Below the pieces are notes generated by a model. It had not been told where the DNA came from. It saw nothing but the letters and a program-made list of their open reading frames with translations, and made no database searches. From Methylorubrum extorquens (GTDB lineage Bacteria > Pseudomonadota > Alphaproteobacteria > Rhizobiales > Beijerinckiaceae), in NCBI GenBank assembly GCA_019695455.1, contig JAEUAC010000063.1, forward strand, positions 1 to 5,883: a stretch of DNA of 5,883 nt, given 5' to 3'. Position numbers and translations under genes: made by a program. Positions 1 through 5,123 of this stretch are shown here, piece by piece. The first letter of the stretch is position 1; the number at the start of each line of letters is the position of its first letter.

Positions 1-506
1 ACGGCGAGCGGCTTCGGAATCGAGTGGATCACGGCCCGCTCGAGCGCCGGGAAGAAGGCGGGCGTGGGCTCGGCCGGGACGGACCGGATGACGCCGCCCG
101 CCATCAGGAAGCCGAAGGCGTGGATCGGGTAGGACGGGTTCGGCACGAGCACGACGTCGCCCGGCGCCGTGATGGCCTGCGCCATGTTGGCGAAGCCCTC
201 CTTCGAGCCGAGCGTCGCCACGACCTGGGTGTCGGGGTCGAGCGTGACGCCGAAGCGGCGGGCGTAGTAGCCCGCCTGGGCGCGCCGGAGGCCGCCGATG
301 CCCTTGGAGGCGGAATAGCGGTCGGTGCGCGGCTTGCCGGCCGTCTCGCAGAGCTTCGCGACCACGTGGGCCGGGGCCGCGAGGTCCGGGTTGCCCATGC
401 CGAGGTCGACGATGTCGGCGCCGCCGGCCCGGGCCTTGGCCTTGGCGCGGTTCACCTCCTCGAACACGTAGGGAGGCAGGCGCTTGATTCGGTGGAAATC
501 CGTCAT
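1..506 (-). CDS. PLP-dependent class I/II aminotransferase, N-terminal part (3' end outside window)
   Basis: This is the first 168 codons of a fold-type I aminotransferase, of the kind often annotated as LL-diaminopimelate, alanine or aspartate aminotransferase; it would move amino groups between an amino acid and a 2-oxoacid in the cytoplasm. The N-terminus FHRIKRLPPYVF (residues 4-15) is the usual beginning of this alphaproteobacterial subgroup and fixes the ATG at 504-506. Visible motifs are GMGNPD (36-41, substrate side), YSASKGIGGLRRA (64-76), GSKEG (100-104, cofactor phosphate region) and NPSYP (123-127, the tyrosine and proline near the PLP ring). The catalytic lysine lies beyond the left edge, since the family runs to about 400 residues. 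No strong Shine-Dalgarno sequence precedes the start. It is divergent from the methyltransferase gene across 150 bp. Family membership is secure; the amino-acid substrate cannot be decided from this fragment. Confidence 0.92.
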   Translation of the reverse strand, partial: MTDFHRIKRLPPYVFEEVNRAKAKARAGGADIVDLGMGNPDLAAPAHVVAKLCETAGKPRTDRYSASKGIGGLRRAQAGYYARRFGVTLDPDTQVVATLGSKEGFANMAQAITAPGDVVLVPNPSYPIHAFGFLMAGGVIRSVPAEPTPAFFPALERAVIHSIPKPLA

Positions 507-645
507 CGGGTCGACGTCCGGCGGGGGTGGGGCGCCTCTAGCATGGGACGAGCCCGTCCGGGAGCTTTCAATCGGGCACGGCACAGCGGTCCTGTCAGGC
601 GCTCGCGTCGGTCCTCGCGTCGCGATGCTATGGAGGCTCGGCAAC

Positions 646-650
646 GAGGA
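646..650 (+). promoter_or_regulatory. Ribosome binding site that fixes the methyltransferase start
   Basis: GAGGA lies six bases before the ATG at 657. The alternative in-frame ATG at 630 has no purine-rich stretch at a suitable distance, so the shorter protein is preferred. Confidence 0.65.
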
Positions 651-656
651 CCCGAG

Positions 657-1259
657 ATGGCGGAGATTCCAGGATGGAGCGGCTACCAGGAGGCGGCGGA
701 CATCCTCACGCGACAATATGAAAGCATCACGTTCGAGCAGGTCTATCGCGACATGCTCCACCTCGTGCCGCCGCCACCATGCCGGGTGCTCGACATCGGT
801 GCGGGATCGGGCCGGGACGCGGCCGCCCTGGCGAGGCAGGGGTACGGGGTCACGGCCGTGGAGCCGACCGACGCGCTGCGCGCCGCAGGCGAACGTCTCC
901 ATGCTGGGCTCGGGATCACATGGATGGACGATGCGCTTCCCGAACTCGGGGCCGTACGGGCCATGGCCAACGGCTTCGGACTCATCCTGCTGACGGCGGT
1001 GTGGATGCACCTCGACGGACCGGAGCGCGCCCAAGCCATGGGCCATCTGGGCTCGCTGACTTCGCCCGCCGGACGTGTGCTCCTCTCCCTTCGGCATGGG
1101 CCTGTGCCGGAAGGTCGCCGCATGTTCGACGTGTCGGCCGACGAGACGTCTGAGCTTGGCAGGCGCCACGGCTTCCAGGAGATCGCCCGCTGCCAGCGCG
1201 AGGACATGCTGGAGCGCTCCGACGTGCATTGGACCTTTCTGTGCCTGCAGCGAGTTTGA
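657..1259 (+). CDS. Small class I SAM-dependent methyltransferase
   Basis: A 200-residue protein with the Rossmann-type methyltransferase fold. Motif I is VLDIGAGSG (residues 44-52), which binds S-adenosylmethionine. The following strand ends in an acidic residue, VTAVEP, with Glu68 expected to contact the ribose. MDDALP (89-94) carries the motif II acidic position, and FGLILLTAVWMHL (106-118) is the usual strand 4 and following helix. About 200 residues is normal for a stand-alone methyltransferase domain with no extra substrate domain, so the substrate cannot be inferred; a small molecule is likely. The reading frame stays open far upstream to position 24, but that part is antisense to the aminotransferase. 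The start at 657 is chosen from the GAGGA site and the match to family length. By hand count about 40 of 200 codons end in A or T, clearly more than in phaC or the FAH gene. It converges on the lipoprotein gene with a 10 bp gap and no visible terminator. Confidence 0.88.
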   Translation: MAEIPGWSGYQEAADILTRQYESITFEQVYRDMLHLVPPPPCRVLDIGAGSGRDAAALARQGYGVTAVEPTDALRAAGERLHAGLGITWMDDALPELGAVRAMANGFGLILLTAVWMHLDGPERAQAMGHLGSLTSPAGRVLLSLRHGPVPEGRRMFDVSADETSELGRRHGFQEIARCQREDMLERSDVHWTFLCLQRV

Positions 1260-1269
1260 CGGCGACGAT

Positions 1270-1623
1270 CTAATCGACGGCCGGCGGCCTGACCGGGGCG
1301 GCGGCGGGCGAGGCGGCGGCCCGGCGGGCGCCCGCGGCACGCTGCTCGTTCCGCGCCTGGAGGGCGTTCATCTCCTTCTCGGCGCTCGTGACGGCCGCGC
1401 TGTCCTTGACGCGGGTGGAGCGCGGCGGAGCCGACAGGCCGACGGGCGTGTAGTCGACGCTGGTGGCGCGGCTGCGGCTCACGAAGTCGGGGGCGGCGCG
1501 CGGCTCGCCGCCCGTCACGCCCGACGCGACGGCGAGGTCGCGCACGGGGTTGCCGTCGGCGCAGCCCGCCAGGGCGGCCGCGAGGCCGAGGACGGGGAGG
1601 AGGAGCGACGGGCCGCGTCTCAT
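1270..1623 (-). CDS. Predicted lipoprotein of unknown function
   Basis: A 117-residue protein beginning MRR, followed by a hydrophobic stretch LLLPVLGLAAALAG and then Cys21. LAGC (18-21) is a good lipobox, so the expected mature protein starts at acylated Cys21 and is membrane-anchored in the periplasm; Asp at +3 leaves the choice of inner or outer membrane open. Residues 45-64 (PDFVSRSRATSVDYTPVGLS) look like a folded, possibly conserved core. About 79-102 is a charged, probably helical segment, and the tail from 103 is Ala/Pro-rich and probably disordered. I know no function for this family. The ATG at 1623 is chosen because it places a short positively charged n-region directly before the hydrophobic segment; a longer in-frame extension to 1806 would overlap phaC and spoil the signal peptide. 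The gene is divergent from phaC, with a perfect palindrome 15 bp upstream of its start. Confidence 0.82.
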   Translation of the reverse strand: MRRGPSLLLPVLGLAAALAGCADGNPVRDLAVASGVTGGEPRAAPDFVSRSRATSVDYTPVGLSAPPRSTRVKDSAAVTSAEKEMNALQARNEQRAAGARRAAASPAAAPVRPPAVD

Positions 1624-1638
1624 GATCGGGTTCCGGTG

Positions 1639-1654
1639 CCGGATCGCGATCCGG
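1639..1654. promoter_or_regulatory. Perfect 16 bp palindrome, candidate operator
   Basis: CCGGATCGCGATCCGG reads identically on both strands, with no central spacer and no mismatch. It lies in the gap between the divergent lipoprotein and phaC genes, 15 bp before the lipoprotein ATG and 84 bp before the phaC ATG. The two-fold symmetry suits a dimeric DNA-binding protein, but in GC-rich DNA a chance palindrome is possible and no regulator is known to me for this exact sequence. It could also form a hairpin in the lipoprotein 5' leader, although a perfect palindrome would need to open a few central bases to make a loop. Confidence 0.35.
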
Positions 1655-1670
1655 TCTCTCGCGTTGGCTA

Positions 1671-1698
1671 TCGACTGTCCGCGTCGATGGGCTACGAT
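1671..1698 (+). promoter_or_regulatory. Weak candidate promoter for phaC
   Basis: TCGACT (1671-1676) and TACGAT (1693-1698) are separated by 16 bp, each matching four of six bases of the housekeeping -35 and -10 consensus. Transcription would begin near 1705 and give a leader of about 35 bases. This is only a pattern match; alphaproteobacterial promoters are hard to call by eye in GC-rich DNA. Confidence 0.22.
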
Positions 1699-1738
1699 GC
1701 TGGCAAGAGGGCCGCTCTGACAAGGCCGGGAGGACACG

Positions 1739-3541
1739 ATGGCTGACACGACGGAGCGGCCGGAGACCCGACCGGCGCCCGATTTCTCGGTGCTGTCGCA
1801 GAACATGTCCGCCTTCGTCGAGCAGGCGGGCCGGGCGACCGCGGCCTATCTGAAGCCCATCGAGACCCGCACGGCGAATACCGGCTTCGCGGACGAGGTG
1901 GGCGACGTCGTGAAGACGCTGGGCCACGTCGTCGAGAAGTGGCTTGCCGATCCGCAGAAGGCCATGGAGGCGCAGTCCCGCCTCGGCTCCCGCTTTCTCG
2001 ACCTCTGGGCCGCCACCCTCCGGCGCGCGCAGGGGGAGGACGTCGCCCCCGTGATCGCGCCCGCCGGCGGCGACAAGCGCTTCCAGGACCCGGATTGGTC
2101 CAAGGGCGCCGTGTTCGACTTCCTGAAGCAGGCCTACCTCGTCACGACCGAGTGGGCGGACCACATGGTCGACGAGGCGGACGGGCTCGACGAGCACACG
2201 CGCGCCAAGGCGCGGTTCTACGTCAAGCAGATCTCGTCGGCGCTCTCGCCCTCGAACTTCCTGCCGACGAACCCGGAGCTCATCCGCGAGACCCTGAAGG
2301 AGAACGGCGCGAACCTCGTGCGGGGCATGACCATGCTCGCCGAGGACGTCGAGGCCGGCAAGGGCGAGCTCAGGCTCCGCCAGTCCGACCCCTCGAAGTT
2401 CGAGGTCGGCCGCAACATGGCGGTCACGCCCGGCAAGGTGATCTTCCGCAACGACCTGATCGAGCTGATCCAATACGCGCCGGCGACCGAGACGGTGCTG
2501 AAGCGGCCGCTCCTGATCGTGCCGCCCTGGATCAACAAGTTCTACATCCTGGACCTCAACCCCGAGAAGTCCTTCATCCGCTGGGCCGTGTCCCAGGGCC
2601 TGACGGTGTTCTGCATCTCGTGGGTCAATCCCGACGAGCGCCAGGCCGGGAAGGGGTTCGACGCCTACATGCACGAGGGCGTGCTGGCGGCGCTCGACGC
2701 GGTGAGCCGCGTGACGGGCGAGCGAGGCGTGACCACCATCGGCTACTGCGTCGGCGGCACGCTGCTCGCCGTCACGCTGGCCTATCTCGCGGCGCATGGC
2801 GACCGCTCGGTCGAGAGCGCGACCTTCTTCACGACGCAGGTCGACTTCACGCATGCGGGCGACCTGAAGGTCTATGTCGACGAGGCGCAGGTCCAGGCCG
2901 TCGAGGCGGTCATGAAGACGCGCGGCTACCTCGAGGGCTCGCGCATGGCGAACGCCTTCAACATGCTGCGGCCGAACGACCTGATCTGGCCCTACGTCGT
3001 GAACGTCTACCTGAAGGGGCAGGCGCCGTTCCCGTTCGACCTGCTCTGCTGGAACTCGGACGCGACCCGCATGCCGGCCGCGAACCATTCGTTCTACCTG
3101 CGCAACTGCTACCTCGAGAACAAGCTCTCGCAGGGGACGATGGTCGTCGACAACGTCCGGCTGGACCTCGGCAAGGTGACGATCCCGATCTTCAACCTGG
3201 CGACCCGCGAGGACCACATCGCGCCCGCGCGCTCGGTCTTCGAGGGTTCGAAGGCGTTCGGCGGTCCGGTCGACTACGTGGTGGCGGGCTCCGGCCACAT
3301 CGCGGGCGTCGTGAACCCGCCGACCAAGCCGAAATACGGCTACTGGACCGGCGAGCTCGGCGAGCGGAGCTTCGAGGACTGGCTGGGCGCCGCGACCCAG
3401 AACGAGGGCTCGTGGTGGCCCTACTGGTTCGGCTGGATCGAGGCCCAGGCGCCGGAGCGGGTGCCGGCCCGCGTGCCGGGCGACGGGCCCCTGCCGGCGC
3501 TCTGCGACGCGCCGGGCACCTATGTCCGCATGAAGGCGTGA
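1739..3541 (+). CDS. phaC: Class I polyhydroxyalkanoate synthase PhaC
   Basis: PhaC polymerises (R)-3-hydroxyacyl-CoA, typically the C3-C5 substrates of class I enzymes, into PHA storage polyester at the granule surface, releasing CoA. The protein is 600 residues, close to the 589 of the Cupriavidus necator enzyme. The N-terminal PhaC domain covers roughly residues 70-260, including DPDWSKGAVFDFLKQAYL (117-134) and VPPWINKFYILDL (261-273). The C-terminal alpha/beta-hydrolase domain carries the lipase-like box GYCVGG (335-340), with nucleophile Cys337; Asp492 in ATREDHIAP and His520 in GSGHIAGV complete the triad. Trp438 in LCWNSDATRMP matches the conserved tryptophan implicated in dimer and active-site function. 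GGGAGGA at 1728-1734 precedes the ATG by four bases and sets the start. No phaE or phaR partner gene is present, consistent with class I. Its terminator is the hairpin just after the stop. All key residues are intact, so it should be functional. Confidence 0.97.
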   Translation: MADTTERPETRPAPDFSVLSQNMSAFVEQAGRATAAYLKPIETRTANTGFADEVGDVVKTLGHVVEKWLADPQKAMEAQSRLGSRFLDLWAATLRRAQGEDVAPVIAPAGGDKRFQDPDWSKGAVFDFLKQAYLVTTEWADHMVDEADGLDEHTRAKARFYVKQISSALSPSNFLPTNPELIRETLKENGANLVRGMTMLAEDVEAGKGELRLRQSDPSKFEVGRNMAVTPGKVIFRNDLIELIQYAPATETVLKRPLLIVPPWINKFYILDLNPEKSFIRWAVSQGLTVFCISWVNPDERQAGKGFDAYMHEGVLAALDAVSRVTGERGVTTIGYCVGGTLLAVTLAYLAAHGDRSVESATFFTTQVDFTHAGDLKVYVDEAQVQAVEAVMKTRGYLEGSRMANAFNMLRPNDLIWPYVVNVYLKGQAPFPFDLLCWNSDATRMPAANHSFYLRNCYLENKLSQGTMVVDNVRLDLGKVTIPIFNLATREDHIAPARSVFEGSKAFGGPVDYVVAGSGHIAGVVNPPTKPKYGYWTGELGERSFEDWLGAATQNEGSWWPYWFGWIEAQAPERVPARVPGDGPLPALCDAPGTYVRMKA

Positions 3542-3545
3542 GCCG

Positions 3546-3571
3546 GCCGGCCGGCCCCTCGGCCGGCCGGC
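3546..3571. terminator. GC-rich hairpin, probable bidirectional terminator
   Basis: An 11 bp perfect stem, GCCGGCCGGCC pairing with GGCCGGCCGGC, closes a CCTC loop five bases after the phaC stop and 13 bases beyond the stop of the convergent FadL-type gene. A second register, starting at 3542 with an 8-base loop, is equally perfect because the left arm is built from GGCC units. There is no T-run on either side, so if it terminates it relies on stem strength, or on Rho, rather than a classical U-tract. The 43 bp gap between two convergent stops supports a terminator serving both strands. Confidence 0.6.
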
Positions 3572-3584
3572 ACTTCGCGGTGCG

Positions 3585-4874
3585 TCAGTACTTGCGGACG
3601 ATCGGAGCGGCCTCGGCCACCTGCGGGTTGTCCCACCGGTAGGTCGCGCCGAGCGAGAGCACGTTCACGTCGGCCCGGGTCTCGCCGTAGAAGGGCAGGC
3701 CGTTGTAGAGGGCCGAGCCCGGCACGATCCGGAGCGCCTTGTTGCCGACGCTGAAGTAGTGCGCGTAGGACGCGTTGATCTTCAGCTTCTCGTTCCACTG
3801 GTAGCTCGCGCCGACCGAGGCGTAGACCCGGTCCGTGTCGGGCAGGCGCGTCGAGCGGTTGGAGACGTCGATCGGCGACACCTCGTAGCCGGCGCCGGCC
3901 CGGAGCTCCCACTGGTTGTTCAGACGGTACTCGCCGCCGATGGAGTACAGGTAGCCGTCCTTGTAGCGCAGCGCGAAGGGGCCGACCGGCAGGCCGAAAT
4001 TGGACGCCACGATCGCGGGCGTGCCGAGGCGGCTCCAGTTCATCCACTCGAAGCCGAGGTTCAGGCGGAGATCGTTGGAGATCGCCTGGCTCAGGCCGAC
4101 CGTGAGCTGCTCGGGCAGGTTCAGGCCGACGCGGACCGGCACCACGCCCGCGGGCGTGCGGAAGGTGCCGTTCAGCTCGTGCCGGATGGAGGAGCGGAAG
4201 CCCACGCCGATGGCCGTGCCCTGCATGGGCGTGAGCAGCACGCCGACGGACGCGCCGGCGCTCACGTCGTCGCCCTCGAGGATGACGGTGCCGGCGCCCG
4301 GCGCGGCGCCGGCCGCCGAATTCAGGCGGACCTTGAAGTACTGGACGGTCGGGCCCATGCCGATCGACAGCCAATCCGTCAGCTTGATGCCGATCGTCGG
4401 CGAGAAGTTCAGGGAATAGACCCGCGACGAGCGCGAATAGGTCTGGCCGGCCCAGACGGTGTTCGGCTTGGTGATGGAGCCGAAGGGCGCCGCCGAGGCG
4501 AGGCCGACCCAGATCCGGTCGTTGACCTGGTAGGCCGAGAAGCTCGCCGGCACGAACGCGTCCTGCGCGAGCTCGCCCGAATTGGCGCCGAGCGCGAGCG
4601 TGGGGGTCGGCGGCAGCACCCGGATGCGGGCCGAGGCGTCGACGTAGGAGAAGTTGTACTCGCTCGTGTAGCCCGGCTGCATCGTGATCGTGGCCGGGTT
4701 CCAGAACATGGAGGACACGCCGGCGGCGCCGGAGGCGTTGCCGGCGAAGGCCTGGCCGAGCGCGATGGTGCTCTGCGTGCGCAGCCCGAAGGCGCCCGCA
4801 TGCGCCGCGCCGACCGAACCGGCCACGGCGAGGCCCGACACGGCGGCGAGCAGGAGAGTGCGGTTCGACGTCAT
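3585..4874 (-). CDS. OmpP1/FadL-family outer-membrane transporter
   Basis: A 429-residue outer-membrane beta-barrel of the family that carries long-chain fatty acids and other hydrophobic compounds across the outer membrane. Residues 1-26 are a Sec signal peptide: a short n-region with Arg5, the hydrophobic LLLAAVSGLAVAGSVG, and cleavage expected after AHA. The mature N-terminus GAFGLRTQSTIALGQAFAG (27-45) and FWNPATI (57-63) correspond to the FadL hatch region with its NPA signature (59-61). The rest alternates polar and hydrophobic residues in barrel-strand fashion with aromatic girdle residues, I see no cysteine, and the chain ends in a terminal Tyr. Length is in the usual range of about 420-460. 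The ATG at 4874 is preferred over 4898 because AGGA lies four bases upstream and the signal peptide starts cleanly. It converges on phaC and diverges from the FAH gene. The transported compound is unknown, so I do not assign the symbol fadL. Confidence 0.92.
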   Translation of the reverse strand: MTSNRTLLLAAVSGLAVAGSVGAAHAGAFGLRTQSTIALGQAFAGNASGAAGVSSMFWNPATITMQPGYTSEYNFSYVDASARIRVLPPTPTLALGANSGELAQDAFVPASFSAYQVNDRIWVGLASAAPFGSITKPNTVWAGQTYSRSSRVYSLNFSPTIGIKLTDWLSIGMGPTVQYFKVRLNSAAGAAPGAGTVILEGDDVSAGASVGVLLTPMQGTAIGVGFRSSIRHELNGTFRTPAGVVPVRVGLNLPEQLTVGLSQAISNDLRLNLGFEWMNWSRLGTPAIVASNFGLPVGPFALRYKDGYLYSIGGEYRLNNQWELRAGAGYEVSPIDVSNRSTRLPDTDRVYASVGASYQWNEKLKINASYAHYFSVGNKALRIVPGSALYNGLPFYGETRADVNVLSLGATYRWDNPQVAEAAPIVRKY

Positions 4875-5123
4875 TCGGTCCTGCCCCAGAAGATCCATGT
4901 TCGCCGCGATTCGGCCCCGGATTCTTGTGGCAAGACTGGAGCGACGACAGTCCGGCGGCAACGCCGCCGCCGCGAGACTGGGCGTGATTTCGCCGCTTCT
5001 GTCGCCGGGAGGTCGTGTTGGACGGCGTTTGTGGCGGGGGCGCCACATGCGATTCCCGCGCGCCTCCCTTGCGGACCGGACCCGACCGGGACAGAAGGCG
5101 ATCGAAACGGGAGGAGTACGACC
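4875..5123. promoter_or_regulatory. Divergent intergenic region with three short inverted repeats
   Basis: This 249 bp gap must contain the promoters of both the FadL-type gene and the FAH gene. I see a TCTTG-TGG-CAAGA dyad at 4923-4935, about 49 bp upstream of the FadL-type ATG; a 7 bp perfect stem with an AAC loop at 4953-4969; and a 6 bp stem GTGGCG/CGCCAC with a GGGG loop at 5031-5046. No convincing -35/-10 pair stands out. The first dyad is operator-like; the other two may be chance in GC-rich DNA. The only coding possibilities here are antisense or shadow frames. Confidence 0.4.
4879..4882 (-). promoter_or_regulatory. Ribosome binding site that fixes the FadL-type start
   Basis: On the minus strand AGGA ends four bases before the ATG at 4874. 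The alternative ATG at 4898 has only a weak GGCGAA ahead of it and would add eight residues (MDLLGQDR) before the signal peptide. Confidence 0.5.

Noticed and set aside
545..560. Short inverted repeat GGACG-AGCC-CGTCC in the aminotransferase/methyltransferase gap
   Set aside because: A 5 bp stem is expected by chance at this base composition, and there is no T-run or promoter element alongside.
602..622. Direct repeat CTCGCGTCG at 602-610 and 614-622 upstream of the methyltransferase
   Set aside because: Two 9-base copies with 12-base periodicity could be a binding site, but the motif is simple GC-rich sequence and nothing else supports it.
24..656. In-frame upstream extension of the methyltransferase to position 24
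   Set aside because: Most of it is antisense to the aminotransferase gene and its translation is low-complexity Arg/Gly/Ala/Val. The GAGGA site supports the start at 657.
743..3298. An 851-codon open frame on the minus strand, antisense to phaC, the lipoprotein region and the methyltransferase
   Set aside because: It is an artefact of GC-rich DNA, where stop codons are rare in the antisense frames. The translation is dominated by Arg, Gly, Val and Asp/His with no domain, and it lies across genes with clear family identity.
1939..3642. A 567-codon plus-strand frame inside phaC
   Set aside because: It is a shifted-frame shadow of phaC, very rich in Arg, Gly and Ala, with no motif. PhaC itself has an intact catalytic triad.
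4290..4313. Inverted repeat GCCGGCGCC / GGCGCCGGC with a 6-base loop inside the FadL-type gene
   Set aside because: It falls in codons for a Gly/Ala/Pro-rich loop (residues AAGAAPGAG). Such codons in GC-rich DNA readily create self-complementary runs, so no separate function is needed to explain it.
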